DNA of 64,000 nucleotides, taken from Rhizoclosmatium globosum (Eukaryota; Chytridiomycota; Chytridiomycetes; Chytridiales; Chytriomycetaceae). The translations under genes were made by a program, and so were the position numbers. The notes beneath the pieces were generated by a model that had not been told where the DNA came from, ran no database searches, and saw only the letters and a program-made list of their open reading frames with translations. Where the stretch lies: the NCBI GenBank assembly GCA_002104985.1, contig MCGO01000137.1, positions 1 through 64,000 on the forward strand, read 5' to 3'. This document shows, in pieces, positions 31,191 to 41,596 of this stretch; the first letter of the stretch is position 1, and each line of letters starts with the position of its first letter.

Positions 31191-32474
31191 CTAGTCATGA
31201 TGCATAACAAACAGTTTGTAATTGTTCCCACTTTGTGATATGGGCTCAAATGGCCAGCATTTTAACAGCTCACACCCATTCACTTTCTCATTTTCAAAGC
31301 ACAGCTTGTCAAGAAATTCCAAAGATTGAAGTGGTGAGAAACTTTGGACATCGGTTCCAAGAATATTCAAAGCGTTCAACTTGCTGAGTCCTGCAAGAGG
31401 ACTAAGATCATTAACGCTGGTATTGGCCACAGAAAGAGTCTTGAGATTCTTGAGTTGACTCAAAACTTTCAAATCGCCATCAAAGTTCGTCTCATTAAGA
31501 ATCAAAACTTCCAAATTTTCCAATTTCGACAACGAATTCAAATGATGAACGCGGTTCTTTGTTATATCGAGCTTAACCAGTCCTGTTAAACCCTCCAGCG
31601 GTTCTAATGAAGTGACCTGTGTATCCCCAATGTCCAACGACTTCAGTTTTGTGAGGTGTGCAATAGGAAACAGATCGGAAACACTTGTATACCATACACA
31701 TAGTTTTTCAAGTTTCTTCATTCCCTTGATGAATTGCAGGTCATCGACTTGAGTGTTGTCCAATCGTAATTCCCTGAGCCAAACAAGCGTTCCTACCAAA
31801 TCAAAGTCTTCAATTTCTTGCGCATAAGATAGATACAGAGCTTCTAGATTTTCCAAGAGCGTCAAAGACGTTGGTAAGTCAGCAAGGTTTGTTCCCGTGA
31901 GATCAAGATGGCGCAGAAGAGTCAACTGATGGATCCAATCCATGCTATTTATCATTCTGCAATCCAAATTGAGTGTTTCGAGATTCTTGTGCAGCTGTAG
32001 CTGTTCTGCGTGCTGCAGAAATCTTTCCTCGTCGGTGTACATGACAAAAGGCTCTTTGCACTTGGTGTCAACACACAACTGCTTGATCCGTGTGAATGAC
32101 TCGAGTAAGCAAATTTTTGGAAGCATTGGTGCAATAAGATATTCAACTGGCGCATTTGCGAAATGCGGTAGAATGATGTCGTATTGAATTTGACTGCCTA
32201 GAAAAGGGTGTACGGTGAACTCCAAGCAGTGAATCATTTGAAGAATTCGGCCAGTTCGTTTTTGAATACAATCGATTGTCGTGGTGTGCGGAATGGTGAC
32301 CTTGGCACTCATGATAGTCATCAAACGTATTTGAGTAAAGTAAGAACAAGTGCTCCACATAGCCAGCTGTGCTTGGACGGTGAGAAATGGATCTAAGTAC
32401 TGATGCATTTGAAACAGAGCGTGGTTATGAGCGACATGCGAGGTTTCAATGTTTGCAATCCGCTGCAATTTCAT
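31191..32474 (-). CDS. Leucine-rich repeat protein with bacterial/SDS22-type 21-22-residue repeats
   Basis: Intron-free frame; the ATG at 32474 (MKLQRIANIETS) gives 427 residues, while the longer open frame starts at GTG. The first ~180 residues are helical with no recognised domain. From about residue 180 there are roughly ten repeats with the spacing LxxLxxLxLxxTxVxDLxPL: NLETLNLDCR, LLRHLDLTGTNLADL, LRELRLDNTQVDDL, KLKSLDIGDTQVTSLEPL, LVKLDITKNRVHHL, NLKTLSVANTSVNDLSPLAG, KLNALNILGTDVQSFSPL. This pattern is typical of SDS22 and of bacterial internalin-like proteins, unlike the plant-type repeats at 13.7-15.5 kb. No signal peptide or TM, so cytosolic or nuclear scaffold. It lies head-to-tail with the Crinkler-type gene, 147 bp upstream of its start. 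Confidence 0.75.
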   Translation of the reverse strand: MKLQRIANIETSHVAHNHALFQMHQYLDPFLTVQAQLAMWSTCSYFTQIRLMTIMSAKVTIPHTTTIDCIQKRTGRILQMIHCLEFTVHPFLGSQIQYDIILPHFANAPVEYLIAPMLPKICLLESFTRIKQLCVDTKCKEPFVMYTDEERFLQHAEQLQLHKNLETLNLDCRMINSMDWIHQLTLLRHLDLTGTNLADLPTSLTLLENLEALYLSYAQEIEDFDLVGTLVWLRELRLDNTQVDDLQFIKGMKKLEKLCVWYTSVSDLFPIAHLTKLKSLDIGDTQVTSLEPLEGLTGLVKLDITKNRVHHLNSLSKLENLEVLILNETNFDGDLKVLSQLKNLKTLSVANTSVNDLSPLAGLSKLNALNILGTDVQSFSPLQSLEFLDKLCFENEKVNGCELLKCWPFEPISQSGNNYKLFVMHHD

Positions 32475-32590
32475 TATGAATTTCACTATATCACCATTCA
32501 ATTTTGAAACAAATGACACTTTTATAATTTTCTGCGTCTTTGAAAAATTATAGAGGCCTTATGGCAGATAGGATCAGATTTATTGGAACT

Positions 32591-35500
32591 TTATTCCTTG
32601 GCCCCAAATCCACTCGTCAAACTACGGATGCTTGAACTGATTTCATTCCACGATCGATTTTTTTGTCCAACACTTGTTCGGCTGTTGTTGCCATACTCCG
32701 ACGGCTGTTGCTGAAACTGCTGCCGCTGTTCTTGCTCCTCGTCAGCCCAATCTAACGGAATAGATACATGTCCCAAGCTATCATCTTGCTTCGCAGCAGA
32801 TGCAACAGCTTGCAGAAACGCGTCGTTAAAAGGATCCAACGATGCATCATTTTGAGGCCGAGATTGACTAACTCGCCCTGAAAGAGAAGACCTCAGTTGT
32901 TGTTGAACAACTTGTTCTAATAATGAACGATTAAGACACTAATAAGACAAGAAGCACTCAAACCTGATGCAATGGAATCAATTAAATCCGCCGCTTTTGC
33001 CAGAACCAGCCCTGGTGTCTCCAAAACCGAGTTATCAACTGATCCACAGTTCCTCAACGCGCTTCGTAATCTCGCGACGCCTGCATTCTTTTCAGCCCAC
33101 ATGACATAAAGCTCATTCACAGCAGTCAACACTTCGTCTACATTTTTGACTTCAAATAACTCCATGAAATGCGTTACAATGCGAGAATACAGTTCGTGGT
33201 TCTGTTTCTGTACCTGAAAATACCATGTTAGTATGATTTTCTCTTCCAGCCGTATGACTCACCTGAGGCGAACCCCGACCCTTCTCAACGAGAACTCTTA
33301 CAACCTCCAAACAATCTTCCAAACTCCCATCGCGTCGATTCACTCCCAAAACTCGATGCAAGCTTCCCAAAAACTCGTCCATCCTCTCATCTACTCCATC
33401 ACCACCCTTTTTCAATTCCTCAACCTTCTCCAAACACTCCTCCAAAATACGTCCAGAAACACGAACCCTCAACCCCCTACAAACCCCATCCCGAAACTCT
33501 TCCAACCCTCTCAATTCACCAACAACGTGTCTACAAACCTCAACAACATTACGCCCGTCCATCTCTCGAACCTCAAGAACCCGACAAACATCTTCCAGAA
33601 CCTGTTTATACTCACCATCACCCCGAGACCCCAACCCCTCAGGAACAACACCAACCCTCTCCTTCAACCGCGAAATCACCTCCAAACACCCTGCAACAGA
33701 CCCGCCAGACTCACGTACACCCAAAGCCCTATGTATTGTACGCCGAAACTCCTTCAGCCCTTCACTTTCGTGTCCTGCCTTCGCCCACATACTCACAACG
33801 CGTACTAAATCGTCCAAATTCTTCACTTGCTCAGTGAACGGTTTTTTGTCGTGAGACGTATCCGAAGCCGGGTCGTTTGAAAACAGGGATGTGTAGTGTG
33901 TTTTGACGAGCTCGTCGATTTTGGAGATGAAGGACTGGAGTTGTGGTAGGAGACGTAACGTGTGGTCGATTGCAGCAAGGCCAGGGAGGAGGGATGGAAC
34001 AGATGATATTGCGAGGTGGATGCAGACACTTTTGAGCATTGTGCGGCATTCGTCGAGGTTCATGGCATCGATTTGGTACAGCTTCATTTTCCAGGACTTC
34101 TTGTCACGGCGGATAAGTTCTCGCGTTGACAAGCTTGTGTCTATTGCTTCTAATTAGATGAAGTTCGTCAACATTTGATTAACTCAACTGAGATCCGACC
34201 TCGCCTGTTCAACCCACTGTGGCCGCTTATTCTCCAGAAGCTGTAAGCGCAGCAACTCAGCCTGCTGCGTGGTCTCTCTCAAATTCCGTTGTGAAACTTC
34301 CAATCGATCTTGTAAGTCCTACACCAACAAGTTAAATCAGGCAAACCAAGAACTATTCCAACCTTAACCTGCTCCTCCAACATCTTCTGTGCATGAATCA
34401 TTTTATGCGAATCCAACGAAACAACATATTGCTCCCCATCCACACCTTGTCGCACAAAATGCCGCGTGGTCGGGAACCCACTACCCTCCAACGACGCAAT
34501 CTCCGTGTCCAAATCCACAACTCTCGTACCTCCACCTCCACCACGACTCCCAAACGAAGACCCAGTAACATCAACCTTTCCACTCAAAACCGACTGTTTG
34601 AACGCCCTGGCCCCCCAAAACCGTCAATAAAATACTAGAAACAAAAAAAAAAACAAGACACACCTTAACTCCGCAACCTCCCTCCTCACCTCCTCCAACC
34701 TCCCCTCATAAACCTCAACAACCTCCGTAACAACACGATCCCCAGCCCCACCCTTCCCAACCTCCCGTCCCCTGACTCTCTCAAACGTCGCTTCAGCAAC
34801 CCGTTTCTGCTTCTCAACACGACTGCGAAACGCGTCCAATTCAGCTTGCACGCCGATTTTCTCGGATTCAAGCTCAGAGACGCGTTTCTTGAGTTGAGTG
34901 TGCAAGTGTTTCGCGTCTTCCGCGTCGTGTTTTGCAGTGAGGAGGTCGGATTTTAGGACGGCGATTTGGGAGGACATTGTTTGGAGTGAGTCCTTGTTCA
35001 AAATTGGTGTTGAGTGTTGAAGTAGAGGGGAAAAGCGCGGCGGGTACCTGTTGCTCCTGAATGATCTTCCAGTCTTTTGATTCCCCGCGTTTCGCATCGG
35101 CTTCCAAGACGGAGATGCGGTGTTCGAGGGTTTGACGCGCGGACAGGCTTTCTGAGACGCGGTCGGCGAGGTTTTGGCAGTCTTGGGTTCGACTTGCGAG
35201 TTGGTCGAGGAGAGAGTTGAGGACGCGCGCGAGGTGGTGTTTTTGAGCTGTGATTGTTGTGGGGAGAATTTGGGCTGTGGTTGTGGGTTGGAATAATGAG
35301 GCGTGGAGAGATGGGAGGCCCATTGCATCTAATCGGTTTGAGACTTGTGTTAGAAGTACGTCTGCTGGGTCTTTCTGTAGGATTCAATTAGTTCTGTGGA
35401 GTTTGAAAGTCAAAATAAACAAAGGTACCTCCAATGAAGAAGACGCAATCCATTCATTGACACGCGCACTTGAAGGATTCCGTGCACTTTCTTTATCCTT

Positions 35501-36890
35501 TTAAATTATCATCAGTTTCTATGCATTGTAGATTGTGATTCGCTCTTATACTCTGCTCGCTGCGTGTAGACCGCTCGGCTCTCGTTCGCTCGCTCACTCA
35601 CAAAGTTTAACGCTAAAAGCCCGGTCGCTTCGCTCACACCCCCTTCACCCACAAGTCCTTCGATCACACGTGCTCACACACCCTTCTCTCACACACAAAA
35701 CACCACTAGAAATATTCCTCACCTCCTCTTTTCCCATATCCTTAGAAGAAACACCAGCCCCCAGCAACCCCCCATGCTCCCTATAAATCTTGAGCAACGA
35801 CTCATCAACACGATCGACACCCGACTGATTCGCGGGAACAACACGATACGAAGGATCATCAGGAGAATTCACATAAGGGTTAACACGTCCACCTGCAGTA
35901 CCGACAGCAGTAGCTCTCTCAGAAGCGGAAGGTGGAGGAAGAGAAGAAAGAATATCCGTGTGATCCGCAACACTACTTTCAGCATACAACGAAGAAGAAG
36001 GACCGCCCTTTGATGGTCTCCGTTGAGTCAAATCGAAATCCAAATCCAGATTCTTTTTTGATTCTGTGGTGGCAGCGGATATCTGAGAAATGTACTGATC
36101 CATAGCTTTCATTGAGCTTTGACGCGACGCGGCGGCAGAAGCGGCAGCTCTTGAGGCTGCAGAGTCACGGATGGATACTTGAGGGATGGAAGGCTGTCTT
36201 GGAAGGATCGGTTTCTCAGCAGAACGATCTGGTTTCGCGTCAGGAGTAGAGAAAGAATTTGATAGAATTGAAGAGAGGATATTTGAAGGGATAGTGAGGG
36301 ACGGGTCGTCCAGCTGCTGTTGAAGTTGAGGTTGAGGTTGTTGTTGTTGCTGTTGAGACTGAGTTGACTGTCGCCTTGAATCAATCAAGGCCGAAGATGA
36401 GCGGGTGATTTGTTGTTTCTTTGAATTTGGCAGAGGCGTTGAAGTGGCATTGAAGTCTGATTCGTCGAGTTTGTTGTTTGGCAGGTCGGCAAAGTGCGGC
36501 TGAGAGCGATGGCGCGACAGAGTCTGTTTTTACGATAGTTTTTAATGAATTAATTGACGAAGAAGAAGAGAGAGTTTACAGTTGAAGCGGGCGAGATTGA
36601 GCGCGACACCTGATTTTGACCGAGAAGGAGAGTGTTGTGGCCTATCGAAGCCCACGTGTTAACGCCGAGTTACTTGACTCCAACTCAATCCAAACCACTT
36701 CTCGAGGCTGTTGACGCCTCGTCTTCGAGTTCGCGTCGAAGTCGGTGCAGGTCAACCACATTCTCAACGCCGCTTCCATCGAGTAAATACGATACAAACT
36801 CAGATAGATCTCGTTCTATTCGCTGGAATTAGATGAAGAACACTGTTTGAAGTGCATACGGTTTGTGCTGCTCCTGTTTGGTGTCGTCAT
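32591..36890 (-). CDS. CEP70: CEP70-like centrosome/basal-body coiled-coil protein
   Basis: A multi-exon gene of about 1,100 residues. The start MTTPNRSSTN at 36890 joins through short introns to DLSEFVSYLLDGSGVENVVD, then SRSGHNTLLL (donor GTTTGG, 54-nt intron), a Gln/Ser-rich region, and coiled-coil exons (HHLARVLNSLLDQLASRTQD, KKRVSELESEKIGVQAELD, QKMLEEQVK). The C-terminal part holds IVTHFMELFEVKNVDEVLTA, then NELYVMWAEKNAGVARLRSA, which aligns in my reading with the C-terminal domain of animal CEP70 (IVSHFQKLFDVPSL...). LDAMGLPSL resembles its N-terminal motif. CEP70 organises gamma-tubulin and microtubules at centrosomes and cilia. An unusually long intron (~230 nt, about 35500-35735) interrupts the middle. 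Exon edges are approximate. Confidence 0.75.
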
Positions 36891-37089
36891 TGCACTGGAA
36901 TAGTTTGTCCGAGAAAGTAGAACGAACAAAGAGAAAGATTGCTTGGCTTTCCTCCTCAAAGAAACCCCAAAGAAAACCAACCAAATGCCTCTTGTATGAC
37001 AGCAACCCGCTGCTTCAACTGACACCCACTCATCTTTTCACCTTTTAAAAACAGAAGCCACAACGCCCCGCCTTTGTCGACCACCGCGG

Positions 37090-37469
37090 CCGCAGAGTTC
37101 CCATTTGTTTGTTTCTCCTCTTTCCTCTTTCCTCCGACTCAAAAGCAACAACTAACTTCACTTCAACCAGTGTCCCTCGCTGAGAAACGCCGCTTCAAAA
37201 CACGCGCCTCGGCCCAGACTTTCAAAGCCTCTCGCCCGAAGACGCCCGAGGAACGCGAAACGGAGAAGAAGGACAACGAAGCTCTTGCGAAGGCGATTCT
37301 GAACATTGCTCGTGAGGCCGGTGTCAAGAGCATCAAAAACCCTGCTGGTTTTGTGAAGGAGTCCAAGGAGGCTCTTCGTATGTTCCTTGGTGGTGTTATT
37401 GGGCAGGTGGCAAGAGAGAAGGATGAGTGCCAAATCAGAAGACAGATTGCTCAAGCTGCATTTGTTTAA
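37090..37469 (+). CDS. Small basic helical protein; start codon apparently split by an intron
   Basis: The well-formed part (37171-37469) encodes SLAEKRRFKTRASAQTFKAS, then a charged helix (TPEERETEKKDNEALAKAIL), GVKSIKNPAGFVKESKEALR and a C-terminal helix (IGQVAREKDECQIRRQIAQA). There is no in-frame ATG before MFLGG near the end. The exon begins TGTCCC directly after CAACCAG, and 75 bp upstream an A at 37096 precedes GTTCCC, so splicing 37097-37170 would create A|TG and a 99-residue protein. That donor is not a strong consensus; another upstream exon is possible. Family not recognised. It is divergent from CEP70, about 200 bp between starts. Confidence 0.5.
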
Positions 37470-37688
37470 TTTCTTATTGTTTGTCTAGCTGTATATTGAA
37501 ATCAAAATGTATCATTAATGAATCTTAGTTTGTTGATGGACTTCTTCCAAGATGGGACACATTTTCGGACATTCCCCAACAGAAGCCCTACGTTCCTTAA
37601 AAAAAATTGAATGATACAGATATTAACGTTAAAGTGTAATCAACTTGATTTTTCATTACGTACAAGGATTTACAGAAACTTTTTGAGG

Positions 37689-38799
37689 ATGGACACTATA
37701 CCCCTGACTACTTACCGCGTCGTTTACACAACCACGGCAAGCATAGTCATACTCTTAAACCTAGTCGTTATTGTCTCATCAATACGAAGCGGCCAAACTC
37801 TAAGCCAGACATCCCTAATAACCTTCTGGCTCTGCTGCTTCGACTTTCTAGTCGCATCAACCGACTTCATAATCGGCGCCACATCCCTCTCCCTCCACCA
37901 AACAATAGCCAACCAAACAATACCCCCCTCAACAACACTCCAAATATGTCACATCCACGGATTCCTCCACATCCTCGGCGGATCTACATCCCTCCTCCTC
38001 TGCCTCGCCCTAACACTCTCCCGCTACTCAATCATAATCCACAAACGAACAATCTCCCGGAAAATAACACTCACCTCCATCGCAATCATCCTCCTCTTCG
38101 CAAGCACAGTCGCCAGTCTCCCTTTCATCATGAACGACCCGAATATATACACGTTACATCCAAGTAACTTGTACTGCGCGACGGATTGGTCACAGAAATC
38201 AATCAAATCGCGCGTGCTTATTTCTATAAACTTGTTGACGGTGATACCGCCCGTAACTTTCATCGGGTTCGCGTATTGGAAAATGTATCACGTCGTGAGT
38301 TTGCAATGCCGGACTGCGAGTGGCGTCTTCCGGGAGGCGAGGTTACGCGCGGAGATGAAGGGACGGTCTGGAGAGGATGACGGTGATTATCCACAGGACT
38401 TGTCGATTCCTGTTTCGACAATGCCGAGGACTTCTTCAGCGACGGTTGTGGAAGTACATCAGGCTATGTCGTATGCGTTGGAGGATGAAGCGTTGCAGGA
38501 AGAGCAGAGACTGTTACTCCAAAGTTGGATTATTGTCTTGGCGTTTCTGAGTGGATGGAGTCCATACTTGATTGGTCAGTTCAAGAAGACTTCTATCTTT
38601 CGAAAATTTTAATTCTTTTACGGATACAGTTATGATTTACGAAGCGATCACGACGAAATCAGTATCGGCGGAATATGACTTCGCGGCTATTTACTGCACA
38701 TTGCTGAATCAGGGCTTTAATCCTGTAATTCTTATTGCTTATAAACGAGACGTTCGAGAGAAGGTTGTGAAAATGATGTCTGGCCAGAGTTTGCTGTAA
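37689..38799 (+). CDS. Rhodopsin-class seven-TM receptor-like protein (GPCR A)
   Basis: Two exons (37689-38574, 38630-38799; 55-nt intron) encode 351 residues with seven TM helices. TM1 is ASIVILLNLVVIVSSI, TM2 FWLCCFDFLVASTDFIIG, TM3 GFLHILGGSTSLLLCLALTL, TM4 LTSIAIILLFASTVASLPF, TM5 LISINLLTVIPPVTFIGFAY, TM6 WIIVLAFLSGWSPYLI, TM7 YDFAAIYCTLLNQGFNPVIL. Class A marks are an aromatic-Pro TM6 motif (GWSPY), a TM7 NPxxxxxY (NPVILIAY) and Cys residues at the top of TM3 and in extracellular loop 2 (CATDWSQ). The TM3 end reads SRY, not D/ERY. The third intracellular loop is long and Ser-rich. Start chosen to match the paralogue; an ATG at 37611 is also open. Ligand unknown. Confidence 0.8.
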
Positions 38800-39352
38800 T
38801 TGAAAGTGAGGGGTGGTTCACTGGCGAAGCATATAAAATATAACATGTTCGTGGTCAACGTAATCCAGTGTACCATCCTGCTAACTTAAAATTCCTAGTA
38901 AGCTCATGGCTCCACTCATTTGAGAATTAGTCTTGAGGATTTTAAAGAATGTATAAGAGTTGTGTTGTAAATATCATAACGATTACAGAATATCCAGAAA
39001 CCCCCAAACGAGATTCCAGGGTCATCCAGTACAATTTTGATTACGTGCAAGTCGTTGAGATTTACAAAATGGTCCCATTAGAGTCAGCTTTCATACAAAT
39101 TAACACAACCAGTGACAAAATCAGTTGAACCAATTAGCTTGTTGCTGTCCATTAGAGTTGTCCTTGTTTATAATACGTAAATTTGAAAGAATTTCTCTTC
39201 ATGGGGGTTCTTAACCGAACTTCTGTTGTTGTGTGTTTAAATGTTGTTTATTTCGACCAATAGGATAGACTGCATCGGAAATTTCAGAGAAGATAATCCA
39301 CCACTATTTATCGAGATTTACAATTTCTTTACTCCACCGTTGAAATTATGCG
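38800..39352. other. Intergenic region between the two GPCR-like genes
   Basis: About 550 bp, A/T-rich, with no frame or structured RNA that I can support. It presumably carries the terminator of GPCR A and the promoter of GPCR B. Confidence 0.5.
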
Positions 39353-40434
39353 ATGGAAATCTCAACAGTTGACACCACCCGCATCATCTTCACATCAACA
39401 GCGTGCCTTGCCACCTTTTTAAACATCACAATCATATTCGCAACAATTTGGCGCACGAAAGATCTCACTTCAACGACCCTTATAACGTTCTGGCTTTGTT
39501 GTTTCGATGGTCTTGTCGCGTCTGTCGACTTCACAATCAACGTCTCAACCTTAACCCTCCACCGCGTCATCGATTCCACAACGTTCCAAACCCACACATT
39601 AAGTTCAACAATATGTCAAATCCACGGATTCCTCCACATATTCGGTGGTTCAAGTTCCCTCCTTCTCTGTCTCCTCCTCACAACATTCCGCTACTCAGTC
39701 ATAATCCAAAAACACATCATATCCCGAAAACGCACAATAACGTGCATCGCCCTCGCAATCACAGCAGCAGCAACATTCGCAGGCCTCCCCTTCATCCTCC
39801 ACGCACCAGAAATATACATCCTCCATCCAAGCCAAGAATACTGCGCAACAGACTGGTCCCAACAAGGCCCCAAGCCCCGCGTAGTCGTATTCATAAACAT
39901 CATGACAGTAATCCCACCCGTCTCGTTCATCGGATACGCGTACTACAAAATGTATCAAACCGTATCAAAGCAGTGTCGAAAAGCGAGCGAGGTTGTTCGA
40001 AACGCGAGGCTACACGCGGAAATGAAGGGCCGTACTGGATCTGATACTGAGTTTGAGAGTTCGTATGTTTCGCAGAATAATCAGGGGACGTCTTCGGAGA
40101 CTGTTGTGAATGTTCCTGAGTATTCACGGGGTTTGGAGAAGGAGGCGGAGGAGGAGGAGAGACGGCTTTTGAAGCAGAGTGTTATTATTGTTTCGGCGTT
40201 TTTGATTGGTTGGAGTCCTTATTTACTTGGTGAGTGCCTTCCGGCTCTAGATGCTTGTGTCGTTGAATATATTATCGCTCAGTTATGGTTTACGAGGCGA
40301 TAACAACCTCGTTAGTGCCGCCAATTTATGATTTCCTCGCCATATTTTGTACAGTTCTGAATCAAGCCATTAATCCAATGATTGTTATTACGTACAATTC
40401 TGAAATTCGAAATAACTTAATCTTTTGGAAATGA
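39353..40434 (+). CDS. Rhodopsin-class seven-TM receptor-like protein (GPCR B), tandem paralogue
   Basis: Two exons (39353-40229, 40283-40434) encode 342 residues. Intron position and phase are the same as in GPCR A (inside the codon after SPYLL, resuming at MVYEAITT), so the pair arose by tandem duplication. Shared blocks: LITFWLCCFDGLVAS, QIHGFLHIFGGSSSLLLCL, YCATDWSQ, MTVIPPVSFIGYAYYKMY, GWSPYLL and LNQAINPMIVITY. The TM3 end is FRY instead of D/ERY. Intracellular loop 3 differs most (EMKGRTGSDTEFESSYVSQN), and the tail is only about 15 residues. Divergence outside the helices suggests different coupling or ligand. Both genes are close to each other and to the small membrane protein at 40652. 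Confidence 0.8.
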
Positions 40435-40651
40435 AGCTTTCATAAAACAGTTCTTTCATAATTACGCCAAAAAATATCTAGGTTCTATTATACAAGCACG
40501 TTTGTAATTCTTCGGCACGACATACTTTATCATCTATGCTGCAGACCATGTATCTGCTATCTCCTATTTTTTCTAGGATCTGTAATTCGGAATATTCATC
40601 TGTTCTGAATTTTCGCCCGAATTTGAAATTCTGCTTGATAACGTGACCCCC

Positions 40652-41540
40652 ATGTCCAACTATCCCAATGCGCCTCTCGACTCTAGACTCAACTTGGGTT
40701 TCACCTACGTGAACGACTCTCTCCTTTGCTGGACTCCCTTCTACGGAGTCCACATGTTTTTCGCGTACGCTTCCACTATCTCTGGAATCCTGTGTATGAT
40801 AACTCGACTTCATCCGCGAATGTATGCCTACCACCACTGGCTCGGAAAAGCGTATATCCTGTCGATTCTCTGGGCGACAGCTTCGTCTCTCCTTATCCAC
40901 AACAAAGGTCTTCCCACTGGTGTGATCTTTTCTTTCGCGTGGGTTATGTTGGGTCTCACGTTTGGATGGCTTGCCATCACGTTGCACACCAAGCGTGTAT
41001 TCAAGTCGAAATCTCCGGCCTACGATGGGACGAACAAGTGGTTGCTGATTTACCACCAAATGCTGACTCTCAAGGCCTTTCATGGCTGTCTCATGTTTGT
41101 CAGTTGGATTAACGTTGCAGGTGATGATGATGTTATCTATCTATCCTCAAAGTAAAAGTTCTGAACAACGCTTTTAAACATAAGGTCGACTCTTTGTCAC
41201 AAAACTTGAACCCGACTTTGGATGCTACAGCTACCCAGTTTTCAAACAAGTCTCTTCCAAGGACTACACCTACATCCCTGGATCGCCAATCGAATATCTT
41301 CCTGTGCATGATCCAAACTATTCAAGAGTTCCATGGGCTAATAAAGAAAGCGCCTGGGCAGCGCAATTGAGTTTGGGACCGTTGGCTTTGGCGTTTGTGG
41401 TAAGTTTCAAAAGTAAAATTACTCACTTTGATTAAAACGCTGAATAGTTTGGATGTGTTTTTGTGGCTTTCCAAAGACCACAAAGATCAGTGAATGAACC
41501 CAACGGGAATGTCTCTGATGAACAATTGATTTCTCAGTAA
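40652..41540 (+). CDS. Small multi-TM protein resembling DUF2306-type membrane proteins
   Basis: Three exons (40652-41120, 41185-41399, 41448-41540; introns of 64 and 48 nt) encode 258 residues from MSNYPNAPLDSR. Features are YGVHMFFAYASTISGILCMI, a conserved-looking His-rich turn (RMYAYHHWLGKAYIL), helices ILWATASSLLIH and VIFSFAWVMLGLTFGWLAIT, and LIYHQMLTLKAFHG. Helix-His-helix spacing resembles DUF2306 proteins, whose function is unknown and which may bind haem or metal through these His residues; this is a weak family match. The C-terminal third is a soluble domain (FGCYSYPVFKQVSSKDYTYI) and a final TM. A transposon has inserted 35 bp after the stop. Confidence 0.55.
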
Positions 41541-41574
41541 ACAACAAGGGAAGTAGACATCAATGAGGAATTTA

Positions 41575-41596
41575 GGCCCCGTTCAGTGAGAAAAAA
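41575..41596 (+). repeat. Left terminal inverted repeat of the Harbinger-like element
   Basis: Begins GGCCCCGTTCAGTGAG and continues A-rich. It is preceded by TTA (41572-41574), the proposed target duplication. Confidence 0.8.

Noticed and set aside
33233..33808. 191-codon plus-strand frame opposite CEP70
   Set aside because: Mirror of a coiled-coil exon; Asn/Pro/Thr-rich with no conserved motif.
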